This document shows positions 1 through 8,364 of a DNA stretch of 36,103 nucleotides, piece by piece. This DNA is from Gammaproteobacteria bacterium. GTDB taxonomy: Bacteria > Pseudomonadota > Gammaproteobacteria > DRLM01. Numbering within the stretch: position 1 is the first letter of the stretch; the number at the start of each line of letters is the position of its first letter. The stretch covers positions 1-36,103 of the forward strand of contig DRLM01000038.1 in the NCBI GenBank assembly GCA_011375345.1. The letters are read 5' to 3'. The notes beneath the pieces are model-generated. The model did no database searches, was not told the origin of the DNA, and was given only the letters and a program-made list of their open reading frames with translations. Both the position numbers and the translations under genes were made by a program.

Positions 1-127
1 CGTCGCCAAAGGCCATGGTGATATCTTCCATGTCGTCAGGTGTGCCGGCGTAGGTTACAACAGCGTGAGAAAACATCAGGGCCAGTGCAAGGAATAGAGC
101 TGCAGCGTTATTTCCCGGCATTGTCAT
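1..127 (-). CDS. Exported protein of unknown function, N-terminus only
   Basis: This reading frame is open from an ATG at 127 to the window edge, so only about 42 residues are visible. It begins MTMPGNN, followed by a hydrophobic stretch (AALFLALALMFSHAVVTYA) and then an acidic segment (GTPDDMEDITMAFGD). This is the layout of a Sec signal peptide with a probable cleavage site after TYA. An AGGA ribosome-binding sequence lies just upstream, and a second ATG two codons in is an alternative start. It follows the thiamine-diphosphate enzyme on the same strand with a 72-bp gap, so the two may be co-transcribed. The visible part is too short to assign a family; export is inferred only from the signal peptide. 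Confidence 0.55.
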   Translation of the reverse strand, partial: MTMPGNNAAALFLALALMFSHAVVTYAGTPDDMEDITMAFGD

Positions 128-199
128 TGTTCCTGATATGGGTGCAAGTGCTGAGTCGGTACCAACGCAGTGTTTGTTGGTCTGTATGTGGAGGGAAGT

Positions 200-2188
200 T
201 TATGTTTTTACCTTCAATTTGGGTTTGGCCTTGTTGAGCATTTTGATGCGCTCTTCCAAGGGAGGTTTTTCGTTGGGGTCTATCCGAATATCAAGGATTG
301 TTGGGCCTTGGCGCCGGGTTATGGCCGCCATATCAAGCCGAATAAACTCATCAGGAGAGTCAATGCGAAAAGCGTTGGCTCCCAATGCCTTGCCGTAGGC
401 GCAAAAGTCTACCGATGGCAGCTCATAAGCAATTGGCTCTGCCCCGGCCATTTGTTGTCCGTGCTTTACTGTTCCGAGGGCACCGTCATTGAGTACAACG
501 AATATCACAGGAATCTTTTCTGTGACTGCGGTTGTTATTTCTTGTCCGCTCATAAGCAGAGCGCCATCACCAGTAATGCATACCACCGGCCCGTTTGGTT
601 TGCACATCGCCGTGCCTACAGCGACGCCGATAGCCCATCCCATGGAAGAAAATCCCATGCCCAGCCGCACATCACCGCCTTCGGGCCGGCGTGCGTTGTT
701 CACGGTGTTACGCCGGTCGTAGGGGTGGAGATAGTGGATGGCCCACAGGAAGCTGTTCCCTATGTCGGCAATGTAGCGTGTATTGGGCGGGAACCTGCGA
801 GACAGGTCGTACATCAGCCGTTGCGGTTTATATGGTATGGAGTTTGAAAAATATTTGTGTTCGTTGCTTAAGGCGAAATGGCGTGTAACGGGTGGAAGGC
901 CCTCGTTGGTTCTGCGGTTAGAATCCTGTCTACGTCGGTCACGCGCCAAACCGTAGATTCCGTAATCTGTGTCCTGGACTGACTGTCGTCTGTCTTGAGT
1001 GCGGCGTTCAAAAGGTGTTTTCGGGGGTTGATTGTATATTTTTTCGGCGTTGACGGCTGTAACGGTGTTTGAGCGCGCGTTTCGGATCTGCTCTGAGTGG
1101 GCACGCGCCTGATTCAACAAGCGCGTCATTACTGCGCGGATGTCGCCATGGATATGTTGCCGGGCCATCGGTGCCCGGGAAAAACTTTCCGGGCTGTCGT
1201 CCATGAATATGGATTTGCTGCTAAGCAATCCGCTGGGCGCCCAACCGTTGGTGGCCAGTTCATCCAAATCTGATCCTATAACTACGACCAGGTCGATATG
1301 GCGGCTTAGGAGCAACTCGTGGGCGGTGGAATGGCCGGCCAAGCCGAAGATTCCCCTGAACAGGGGATGGTAGGCGTTAACAAGACCTTTGCCTTGCGGC
1401 GTCGCGACGATGTATGCGGAGAACAAGTGGCATACTTCCAGTATTTCCTCCACAGCTCCGCGGGAACGTGGCCCGATGACCAGTACAGGGAATCTGGCCG
1501 CAGCCAGTGCGAACAGCAACTGTTTTACGGCGTTTTCGTCAACGGTGTTTGAGTTGCACATCAGGGAGTCGAGGTTGCTGTAGGGGGCTTCCAGGGTAAT
1601 ATTCCGCCGGAACACGTCCAGCGGCACGCTGATATGCGCAGGTCCTTTCGGTGCGTGCAGGGCGGCGTTGACGGCACTTACGAGTTTTCGTTCCAGCTGG
1701 TTGATGTGGGATACGAGCGAGCTGAAGCGGGTGCAGTGTTCGTACATGGCGACGGTGTTGATTCCCGTGCACGACGATTCCTGTACGCCGCCGCGGCCGA
1801 AGGTGGGCAGCGGGGTCTGGGCCGTGATGGCGAGCAGGGGGATCTGGTCCTGGTAGGCGGAGGCAATGCCGGTGATCATATTGGTGGCGCCCGGTCCGGT
1901 GGTGGCGCAGCAGACGCCGATTTTGCCGCTCTCCCGGGCGTAGCCGTCCGCCATGAAGGCGGCGCCGGCTTCGTGGCGGGCGACCACCGGGCGTGGTCCG
2001 CCCCGTCTCTGGCTGCGGGCCAGGGCATCGTAAAACGGCTCGATGCCGCCGCCGGGAATACCGAAGACGTATTCCACTCCCAGTTGTTCCAGATAGTGAA
2101 TGATGAGGTCGGCGCCGGTAAATGAGTCCTGTGCCGGCGAGACGAGCGCCTCGTTGGCCAGGGTCTCGGTAGACTCTGAATGGTGCAT
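200..2188 (-). CDS. Thiamine-diphosphate enzyme of the acetolactate synthase family, with linker insertion
   Basis: The 662-residue product has the three-domain layout of acetolactate synthase-like enzymes. The N-terminal PYR domain shows FGIPGGGIEPFYDAL (about 42-56) and the catalytic glutamate in RHEAGAAF (E73). The central domain covers about 215-355. The C-terminal PP domain has the thiamine-diphosphate motif starting at GDG (540-542) and ending at VVLNDG (N567). Members usually have 550-590 residues. The extra length is mainly an Arg-rich, low-complexity linker at about 365-440 (ERRTQDRR, RDRRRQDSNRR) between the central and PP domains. The ATG at 2188 was chosen because the family homology starts soon after it and GGGAAG lies upstream; the frame stays open to 2437. 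No regulatory ilvN-like subunit is nearby, so branched-chain amino acid synthesis is not assured. It could act on another 2-oxo acid. Confidence 0.75.
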   Translation of the reverse strand: MHHSESTETLANEALVSPAQDSFTGADLIIHYLEQLGVEYVFGIPGGGIEPFYDALARSQRRGGPRPVVARHEAGAAFMADGYARESGKIGVCCATTGPGATNMITGIASAYQDQIPLLAITAQTPLPTFGRGGVQESSCTGINTVAMYEHCTRFSSLVSHINQLERKLVSAVNAALHAPKGPAHISVPLDVFRRNITLEAPYSNLDSLMCNSNTVDENAVKQLLFALAAARFPVLVIGPRSRGAVEEILEVCHLFSAYIVATPQGKGLVNAYHPLFRGIFGLAGHSTAHELLLSRHIDLVVVIGSDLDELATNGWAPSGLLSSKSIFMDDSPESFSRAPMARQHIHGDIRAVMTRLLNQARAHSEQIRNARSNTVTAVNAEKIYNQPPKTPFERRTQDRRQSVQDTDYGIYGLARDRRRQDSNRRTNEGLPPVTRHFALSNEHKYFSNSIPYKPQRLMYDLSRRFPPNTRYIADIGNSFLWAIHYLHPYDRRNTVNNARRPEGGDVRLGMGFSSMGWAIGVAVGTAMCKPNGPVVCITGDGALLMSGQEITTAVTEKIPVIFVVLNDGALGTVKHGQQMAGAEPIAYELPSVDFCAYGKALGANAFRIDSPDEFIRLDMAAITRRQGPTILDIRIDPNEKPPLEERIKMLNKAKPKLKVKT

Positions 2189-2403
2189 GGGCGTGTACTT
2201 CCCGCAAGCGTGCTTACTATCAAAAATAAGCAAGGGATCAGGCCGTTGCAAGGTGAGGGATGATTTCGCCACGGGAGGCGCCGAAAACGGTGATTGCGTC
2301 GTCATACCACCTGCCGCGCCGTGTTCATACTTGTGGGAACGGCCCCGGCCGCGATGGCATGGCCCGAAGGCACCTGCGAACATGTTGACCTGTTGATCTG
2401 GCT

Positions 2404-2569
2404 GGATGTTGAACAAGGCTCTCCCGGGCTTTTTCAAGGTTCAAGGCCGGCCGTTGCATACGCTGTTTACGGCTGCCGCACATGTTCAATGACTTATCGT
2501 CATTGAATATGACGGTGCATCCACATACCGCACACAGCCTGTTGAAAAACGAAGTTTTTCAACAGGCTG
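2404..2569 (-). repeat. Hairpin-rich repeat, copy A of an inverted pair
   Basis: Read on the minus strand, this segment aligns along its whole length with the plus strand at 5391-5551. It starts with a perfect 16-bp hairpin (CAGCCTGTTGAAAAAC, 3-nt loop, at 2535-2569), continues through shared blocks such as TGACGATAAGTCATTGAA, and ends with an imperfect hairpin at 2409-2437 followed by ACATCC. A further palindrome, TTCAATGAC with GTCATTGAA, lies at 2485-2507. Compared with copy B, one stem position has changed on both arms (C-G against T-A), so pairing is kept. It lies directly downstream of the GGDEF-EAL gene. Confidence 0.75.
2535..2569 (-). terminator. Strong hairpin 19 bp after the GGDEF-EAL gene, possible terminator
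   Basis: A perfect 16-bp stem with a 3-nt loop begins 18 bp beyond the stop codon of the minus-strand c-di-GMP gene. The stem contains A5/T5 tracts but is not followed by a classical T-run, so factor-independent termination is plausible but unproven. The same hairpin type occurs in copy B, upstream of the gene, where it cannot serve this purpose. Its primary identity may therefore be part of the repeat. Confidence 0.4.
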
Positions 2570-2587
2570 CCAGAGGTGGTCCCGGCT

Positions 2588-5149
2588 TCAGGCAGGGCTG
2601 ATGCGGGGGTGGGCGGCGCGGTATTCGTTGATGGGCGCGACGCCGCCGGTGTTGTTTCCCTGCACATAGTCCACCCCGATGTTGCGCAAGTGTTCCATGA
2701 CCGCATTGCTTTCCACGCATTCCGCGATGGTTTTTTTGCCGAGTATGTGGGCAATCTCGTTCATGGAGCGCACCATGGTGAGGTCGAGATCGTTGTGGGC
2801 GATGTTTCTGATGTAGGAACCGTCGAGCTTGAGATAGTCGGTGGGCAGCTGGCGGAGATACTGATAAGAGCAATAGCCGGTGCCGAAGTCGTCCAGAGCG
2901 AAGCGGCAGCCCACTTTTCTGAGCCTGCGGATCATGCGCTGGGTTTCGGTGATGTTGGCCACGCTGGCGGTTTCGGTGATTTCAAAAATGACGCGCTGCG
3001 GCTCGAGGCGGTGGTGCTTCAGGGTGGCCTGGATGTAGTGGATGAGGTCGGGGTCCTCAAAGGCGCGCCCGGAAAGATTGATAGCCAGGCAATGAATCCA
3101 GCGGTGCGTCGCCAGATGCTCCATGGCACGGTTGATCACCCAGCGGTCCAGGGCATGAATCTGGCCGGCTTTTTCCACCGCGGGGATGAACGTTGCCGGG
3201 GTGACCAATTCCTGGTGACCGGGTGAGTGCAGGCGCAGCAGGGCTTCGTAGTGATGCACGGCCCGGCTGACGGTATCGACGATGGGCTGTATGTGCAGCT
3301 CCAGTTGTTGTTCGGCAATGGCCTGGCGGACGCGGTGGGCCCAATCGACGGTATGGCGCAGTTCTTCGCTGTCCCGGTCTGCAGGGTTGTACACATGCAC
3401 GAGGTTGCGGCCCCGGTTTTTGGCCACGAAACTGGCCTTGTCCGCCCGCACCAGATGTTCCGCAGCACCTGCCTGGCCGCCGTCCAACAGGCTCACGCCA
3501 ATGCTGCAGCCCAGGGTCAGGCTTGTGTCGCCGGAAGAGAAGGTGTGGTCGTTGATGGCTTTGATGATGGCCTCGGCGACAGCGATGGCCTGAGGCCGGT
3601 CGGTATGGGTGAGCAACAGGGCGAATTCATCGCCACCCAGGCGGCACAAGGTGTCGGCACTTCGGGTGCGGGCGGCCAGCAGTTCCGACACCTCCTTGAG
3701 GATGAGGTCACCTTCCCTGTGCCCCAGGGTGTCGTTGAGCATTTGAAAATGGTCGAGATCGATGTAGAGCAGGGCGTGGGGCGCGCCCGAGCGGGCACCG
3801 CTGGCCAGGGTGTGCTCCAGGCTCATTTCGAAGTAGCGCCGGTTGTAAAGGCCGGTAAGGCTGTCGTGCATCGCCATGTGTTCCACCTGTTCCATGGCGC
3901 GTTTGCGCTCGGTGATGTCCGTCAGGTGGCCGACGATGGCTTCCACGCCGTGCACCGGATGCTGGCGGCAGTCCAGGGTGATCTCGGCCCAGAGCACCTC
4001 GCCCTGTTTGTTCTGCAGGCGCAGTTCCTGTTTGTGGTGCAGTGTCCGGCCCTCGGCCAGGGATTTCATCACGCTGCGGTAGTGGCGCCGGTCTTCGGTG
4101 TGAAGAAACTCATGCAGCGGCCGCCCCAGGGTGTCGCGCACTTTATGTTGACTGAGCTGTTCCCAGGCCAGATTCAAAAAGCGCAGCCGGCCTTTTGTAT
4201 CCAGTTCGAAGACCACCGCGCCGAGGTTGTCCAGCAGGCGTTGATGGGCGTCGGCGATTTTCTGATAGTTTTCTTGCACCGTTCGCAGCGCGTGACCGCG
4301 CTGGGAGAATTCCTCATTGTTGGTCAGCCAGTCGTCGCGCCGCAGGGCCATTTCGCAGATTTCGCGCAATTGATTGGCGTGGAAGGGCTTGGCGATGAAA
4401 TCCACGGCCCCGTCCAGCATGAGCTCTTCACAGCGCTCGGCGGTGCCGTCGGCGGTCATGATGACCACGGCCTGGCGGGGCTTGAGTTTCAGCATTTCAT
4501 TCAACACTTCCGGCCCTGCCAGTTTGGGCAGCATCACGTCCAACAGCACCAGGTCGTAGTTGCCTTCGCGCCAGCGGGTCAAACCGGTGCGGCCATCGGT
4601 GACCACTTCCACCTGGAAACGGTGCCGCAGCATGCGCGAGGCCAGTACGGCGGTGTCAGGATCGTCCTCGATGATGAGCAAGGAGGGTTTGGGCACGAAC
4701 TGGCCGCTGTCTTCCAGCAACTCAGTAACGGTATCCGCCAGGATCTGGCGACGCGCCAGCGGCAGTGCCAGGAAACGGTTGATGCCGAATTCCCTGGCGC
4801 TGCTTTCCGCGAGGCGCTCGCTGTAGGTGGCGGAGACGGCGATGATGGGGATGGTGCTGGCAGAGCTGAACAGGCCGGACCGCACCATGCGCGCCAGGCG
4901 CCAGCCATCCAGGTGCGGCATGTGGATGTCGGTAATCAACACATCCACCTTGCTCAGCTTGAGCTGGCGGATGGCAGCGCGGCCGTCACCGGCTTCTTTG
5001 ATATGGGAATACCCCGCCTGTTTGAGATTGCGGGTAAGGAGGTCGCGGGTATCGGGGGAGTCGTTGACGATCAATATTCGGGGGATGCGGCCGCTTTTGA
5101 GGCTGCGGCGGCGGGGCAGGGGGATAACGCGTTCACCACAGACGGTCAT
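2588..5149 (-). CDS. Hybrid response regulator with REC-REC-PAS-GGDEF-EAL domains (c-di-GMP turnover)
   Basis: The 853-residue cytoplasmic protein joins five domains. REC1 (about 23-140) has phospho-acceptor D74 in LITDIHMP but lacks the usual Lys-Pro (FLALPL). REC2 (155-270) has D204 and K254. A PAS/PAC domain spans about 303-415. The GGDEF domain (about 425-585) has an intact GGDEF at 505-509 and an inhibitory RxxD site (RSAD, 496-499). The EAL domain (about 605-850) has EAL at 635-637, N691, E723, DDFGTG at 753-758, K774, E810 and Q830. Both diguanylate cyclase and phosphodiesterase motifs look intact, so the protein may be bifunctional, with the balance set by phosphorylation and the PAS domain. 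The end of the EAL domain reads QGNNTGG instead of the common QGYxxGxP. No partner kinase adjoins it. The ATG start has a weak ribosome-binding site. The gene sits alone between inverted repeats. Confidence 0.92.
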   Translation of the reverse strand: MTVCGERVIPLPRRRSLKSGRIPRILIVNDSPDTRDLLTRNLKQAGYSHIKEAGDGRAAIRQLKLSKVDVLITDIHMPHLDGWRLARMVRSGLFSSASTIPIIAVSATYSERLAESSAREFGINRFLALPLARRQILADTVTELLEDSGQFVPKPSLLIIEDDPDTAVLASRMLRHRFQVEVVTDGRTGLTRWREGNYDLVLLDVMLPKLAGPEVLNEMLKLKPRQAVVIMTADGTAERCEELMLDGAVDFIAKPFHANQLREICEMALRRDDWLTNNEEFSQRGHALRTVQENYQKIADAHQRLLDNLGAVVFELDTKGRLRFLNLAWEQLSQHKVRDTLGRPLHEFLHTEDRRHYRSVMKSLAEGRTLHHKQELRLQNKQGEVLWAEITLDCRQHPVHGVEAIVGHLTDITERKRAMEQVEHMAMHDSLTGLYNRRYFEMSLEHTLASGARSGAPHALLYIDLDHFQMLNDTLGHREGDLILKEVSELLAARTRSADTLCRLGGDEFALLLTHTDRPQAIAVAEAIIKAINDHTFSSGDTSLTLGCSIGVSLLDGGQAGAAEHLVRADKASFVAKNRGRNLVHVYNPADRDSEELRHTVDWAHRVRQAIAEQQLELHIQPIVDTVSRAVHHYEALLRLHSPGHQELVTPATFIPAVEKAGQIHALDRWVINRAMEHLATHRWIHCLAINLSGRAFEDPDLIHYIQATLKHHRLEPQRVIFEITETASVANITETQRMIRRLRKVGCRFALDDFGTGYCSYQYLRQLPTDYLKLDGSYIRNIAHNDLDLTMVRSMNEIAHILGKKTIAECVESNAVMEHLRNIGVDYVQGNNTGGVAPINEYRAAHPRISPA

Positions 5150-5844
5150 GGGGCGCTACCCAGGCGGCAACAGCGACGCCTTCGGTGCGGCTGCCGCCTG
5201 CCCGCCGCGCATATCGCCGGGTTGTTGACCCAAATGCCGTCCATGCCTGCCATGCCCACACTCCGATTTGGGCGCCAAGAAAATTGCAAGAGATGCTTGC
5301 CTTAGGCTTTTAGCACTCCGAAACCGGGGTGTCAAGAATGGCCGAGCCCTTATGGGCCGAGGTGAACGGGATCGATGGCCGCGGCGTTGACAGCTTGTTG
5401 AAAAAGGCTGTTTTTCAACAAGCTGTGTGCGGTGTAGGGCTGCACCGTCATTTTCTTGGTGACGATAAGTCATTGAAAATGTAAGGCCGCCGCAAACCGT
5501 GTTGGCAGCCGCCGGCGTTGAAAAAGGCCAGGAAGGCCTTTTTTAACATCCTGTTAAAGTTCCCCCGGGGGCGGCCGTTTCATGCCATGAGGTGTTCGGG
5601 GCCCCATGAACCGGCGTCCAGGCGGCGGGTTGATCGAATCCGTGGCAGCTCTGGCAGCCTGACAGCGGTCATGTAGAAGCGGCGTCATATTGAGACGCGC
5701 CAGCCCGGTGTTTCCACACTTCGCAGCAGCTCGCTTATCGCGGTCTGTCAGGACTCATTCAGACCGTTCGCAGCAATCTTCTGTGATGGTTGTTGCCAGC
5801 GGCGGCGGACTGGGCCGTGCAGCCCGTGACACAGGATTATTGTC
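5150..5844. other. Long intergenic region between divergent signalling genes
   Basis: This 695-bp gap lies between the start of the GGDEF-EAL gene (minus) and the start of the Wsp-type MCP (plus), so it should hold promoters for both. It contains repeat copy B (5391-5551). Frames inside it look like spurious high-GC or repeat-derived frames. No convincing sigma-70, sigma-54 or sigma-28 site was found in front of the MCP. Confidence 0.55.
5391..5551 (+). repeat. Hairpin-rich repeat, copy B of an inverted pair
   Basis: The plus strand begins with a perfect 15-bp hairpin (CAGCTTGTTGAAAAA, loop GGCTG, partner arm 5411-5425). Shared sequence with copy A follows (TGTGCGGT, TGCACCGTCAT, TGACGATAAGTCATTGAA). 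The unit ends with a second hairpin, GTTGAAAAAGGCC (5517-5529) pairing with GGCCTTTTTTAAC (5535-5547) through one G-T pair, then ATCC. It is inverted relative to copy A, so the two copies bracket the GGDEF-EAL gene with their strong hairpins facing inward. It lies about 240 bp upstream of that gene's start. Confidence 0.75.
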
Positions 5845-7869
5845 ATGCAGAACATCGTCGACGGCGCGCCGAAAAAATCACTTTCTTTGCGCACCAAGAT
5901 CAATCTGGCCATCGCGCTTATTTTTGTGCTGGTGATTGCTTCAGTCACCTTTTATTCCAGTCAGCGCCAGCAGGAGGCCACGTTGTTGTTGGCCGAGCAG
6001 CAGGTCAAGGACATGTCCACCATGTACTTCGACAGCCTCAACACCATGATGCTGACCGGCACCATGAGCGAGCGTGGGATCTTGCGCAAGAAAATGTTGC
6101 GCCGCAACCATGTGCTGGAAGCGCGGGTGGTGCGGGGCATGCCGGTCAAGGGTCAGTTTGGGGAGGGCATGCCGGAAGAACAAGCGGTGGATGAGTTGGA
6201 CCAGCGCGCCTTGGCCGGTGAAGATGTCCTGGTGGTGAAGCGTGGCAAAGAAGGCCGGGTAGTCACTGTGCTGACCCCTTTCCGGGCCACCACCAACACC
6301 CGCGGCGTCAACTGCCTGCAATGTCACCAGGTGCCCTCCGGGGCGGTCAATGGCGCCATCCGCATCAGCTATTCCCTGGCCGATCTGGATGCTGCCGTGC
6401 AAAAGGAACTGTGGATCGGCGCCGGTGCCAATGTTCTTTTGTTGGGCTTGGGCTTGGTGTTGGTGAACCTGTTGCTGCGCAACTGGATTTCGGTTCCCCT
6501 GCGTTCTGTTATGGACGCCGTGAGCCGGCGGGCCCAGGGCGACCGGCAGGCCCGCTCCAATGTGATGAGTTACGACGAGCTGGGGCAACTGGCCCGCGCC
6601 TTTAACAAGATGGCCGACAAGGTGGACGAAAGCGCCGACCGCGAGCGCCACAACGCGGAGGAGCTGTGCCGCAACGTCAACGAACTGTTGTCCGTGGTCA
6701 GCCGCGCCGCCGCGGGTGATCTGAGCGTTGAAGTCAATGTCGTCGGTGGCGGTGCCATAGGCGAACTGGGGCGTGGCTTGCAACAAATGATCGAGGGTCT
6801 CAGGGGCCTCATGGAGGAGCGCCGCCAGGCCATCGAGGATCTCCAGGCCAAGGTGGACGGCATGCTGGCCATGGTCACCCGGGCGGCGGGTGGCGATCTG
6901 ACCGGCACCCTGCCCGATCTGGGCGAGGATGCCATCGGCCGCCTGGGCAAAAGCATGCAATGCATGGTGGACAAACTCAGCGGCCTGGTGAATCAGGTGC
7001 AGCAATCGGGTATCCAGGTCACCTCCTCGGCCACCGAAATCGCCGCCACCGCCAAGCAACAGGAGGCCACGGCGGCGGAACAGGCGGCGACGGTCAATGA
7101 AATTGTCGCCACATCAACGGAGATATCCGCCACCGCGAAGGAGTTGCTCAACACCATGGAAGAAGTGGCCCACGTGTCCGAGGCCACCGCCGAGGCGGCC
7201 GCCAATGGTCAGTCGGGCCTGGAAAAAATGGAAGCCACCATGCACCACGTGGTGGACGCCTCCGCCTCCATCGCCTCCAAGCTGGAAGTGCTCAACGAAA
7301 AGGCCAGCAACATCAACACCGTGGTCACCACCATCACCAAAGTGGCGGACCAGACTAACTTGCTGTCGCTGAATGCCGCCATTGAGGCGGAAAAAGCCGG
7401 CGAATACGGCCAGGGCTTCGCCGTGGTGGCCACCGAAATCCGCCGCCTGGCGGACCAGACCGCCGTGGCCACCTGGGACATCGAGCAGATGGTCAAGGAG
7501 ATGCAGTCGGCGGTGACCGCCGGCGTGATGAGCGTGGAGAAATTCTCCGAGGAGGTGCGCCGCAGTGTGGCGGAAGTGGAAACCGTCGGCCATCAGCTGG
7601 TGCAGATCATCGAACAGGTGCAGGCGCTCACTCCCCGCTTCGAGACCGTGCACGAGGGGATGCAATCCCAGGCCCAGGGCGCCGAACAGATCAAGCAGGC
7701 CATGATCCAGCTCAACGAGGCGGCGCAGCAGACCGTGCAGTCCCTGCGGCAGTCCAATTCCGCCATCGAGCGCCTGAACGACGCCGCCCATGGCTTGCAG
7801 CAGGGGGTGTCCCGTTTCAAGGTGAAAAAGCGGGACAGCGACGGCGGTTCGTGGCTGGCCAGTGCCTGA
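5845..7869 (+). CDS. wspA: WspA-like methyl-accepting chemotaxis protein with a periplasmic c-type heme motif
   Basis: The 674-residue receptor has TM1 (about 19-38), a periplasmic domain of ~150 residues, TM2 (about 190-212) and a HAMP domain (about 211-265). Two further HAMP-like segments follow ([11 protein letters not shown] near 287, [11 protein letters not shown] near 346), then a signalling coiled coil with the conserved tip [20 protein letters not shown] (501-520). The periplasmic domain contains CLQCH at 157-161, a CxxCH motif for covalent heme c attachment, about 30 residues before TM2. The start at 5845 has CAGGA at suitable spacing. It is the first gene of a seven-gene run in Wsp order, so it should control the CheA-type kinase at 10369. 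Pseudomonas WspA is known for surface-linked signalling. The heme suggests redox or gas-ligand sensing here, which is inference. No C-terminal CheR-tethering pentapeptide is seen. Confidence 0.88.
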   Translation: MQNIVDGAPKKSLSLRTKINLAIALIFVLVIASVTFYSSQRQQEATLLLAEQQVKDMSTMYFDSLNTMMLTGTMSERGILRKKMLRRNHVLEARVVRGMPVKGQFGEGMPEEQAVDELDQRALAGEDVLVVKRGKEGRVVTVLTPFRATTNTRGVNCLQCHQVPSGAVNGAIRISYSLADLDAAVQKELWIGAGANVLLLGLGLVLVNLLLRNWISVPLRSVMDAVSRRAQGDRQARSNVMSYDELGQLARAFNKMADKVDESADRERHNAEELCRNVNELLSVVSRAAAGDLSVEVNVVGGGAIGELGRGLQQMIEGLRGLMEERRQAIEDLQAKVDGMLAMVTRAAGGDLTGTLPDLGEDAIGRLGKSMQCMVDKLSGLVNQVQQSGIQVTSSATEIAATAKQQEATAAEQAATVNEIVATSTEISATAKELLNTMEEVAHVSEATAEAAANGQSGLEKMEATMHHVVDASASIASKLEVLNEKASNINTVVTTITKVADQTNLLSLNAAIEAEKAGEYGQGFAVVATEIRRLADQTAVATWDIEQMVKEMQSAVTAGVMSVEKFSEEVRRSVAEVETVGHQLVQIIEQVQALTPRFETVHEGMQSQAQGAEQIKQAMIQLNEAAQQTVQSLRQSNSAIERLNDAAHGLQQGVSRFKVKKRDSDGGSWLASA

Positions 7870-7890
7870 GGCCCGCTGGGGACCTCCCCG

Positions 7891-8364
7891 ATGTACTTGC
7901 TGTTTGCAGTGGCCGACGAGCGTTTCGGCATCAATGTGGCGGAGGTGGTGGAAGTCATCCCCTGGGTGCCCTTGCAGCGCATGCCGCAGGCGCCCGCCTG
8001 TGTGGCGGGTATTTTCAGCTATCGCGGCACGGCCGTGCCCGTCGTTGATCTGTCCTGCCTGTTGGCCGAACAGCCTTCCACCCCCCTGTTGAGCACCCGC
8101 ATCGTGCTGGTCCGGCGGCCGGGGCCGGGTGCCGCCATGCTGGGGCTGGTGGCCGAGCGGGTGACCGAGACCGTCAAATTCAAAGAGGGCGATTTTATTG
8201 CCACTGGCGAGGGGGAGTCCGGCTTTGCCGGCAAGCTGGCCATGGACGAGGCCGGCATCATCCGCTGCCTGGACTTGTCCGAACTGCTGCCCCGCGAGGC
8301 GCTGGCCCGGTTCAGCGGCCTCAATTTGGAAGGCCACGGCAACACAAGGGGCGCACCAACGTGA
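7891..8364 (+). CDS. wspB: CheW-like coupling protein (WspB-like)
   Basis: This 157-residue single-domain CheW protein should couple the upstream receptor to the CheA kinase. The CheW fold is recognisable from FAVADERFGINVAEVVEVIPW (split by the usual beta strands), GIFSYRGTAVPVVDL and the later GLVAERVTETVKF. The ATG at 7891 lies 21 bp after the receptor stop codon. The 3' end overlaps the downstream CheR start by 4 nt, which indicates translational coupling. It is one of two stand-alone CheW genes in the cluster, matching the WspB and WspD pair; the position directly after the receptor supports WspB. Confidence 0.88.
   Translation: MYLLFAVADERFGINVAEVVEVIPWVPLQRMPQAPACVAGIFSYRGTAVPVVDLSCLLAEQPSTPLLSTRIVLVRRPGPGAAMLGLVAERVTETVKFKEGDFIATGEGESGFAGKLAMDEAGIIRCLDLSELLPREALARFSGLNLEGHGNTRGAPT

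Larger units (their letters stand above)
2189..2587. other. Intergenic region, mostly repeat copy A
   Basis: This 399-bp gap separates the thiamine-diphosphate enzyme start from the stop codon of the c-di-GMP protein. Positions 2404-2569 are one copy of a hairpin-rich repeat that recurs inverted at 5391-5551. The remaining part, 2189-2403, should contain the promoter of the minus-strand enzyme gene, but no convincing -35/-10 pair was found. No credible coding frame was seen. Confidence 0.6.

Noticed and set aside
2535-2569. Long palindrome as a CRISPR repeat or phage attachment site
   Set aside because: There is no array of regularly spaced repeats and no integrase or tRNA gene next to it. 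The pairing with 5391-5551 explains it better as part of an inverted repeat.
3227-5305. 692-codon open frame on the plus strand
   Set aside because: It is antisense to the GGDEF-EAL gene, whose domains are certain. The translated sequence has no recognisable motif.
5682-5698. Small hairpin GCGTC/GACGC before the MCP gene as an operator
   Set aside because: A 5-bp stem with a 7-nt loop is expected by chance in GC-rich DNA.
7114-8337. 407-codon open frame on the minus strand
   Set aside because: It is antisense to the MCP signalling domain and the first CheW gene, both of which have clear family motifs.
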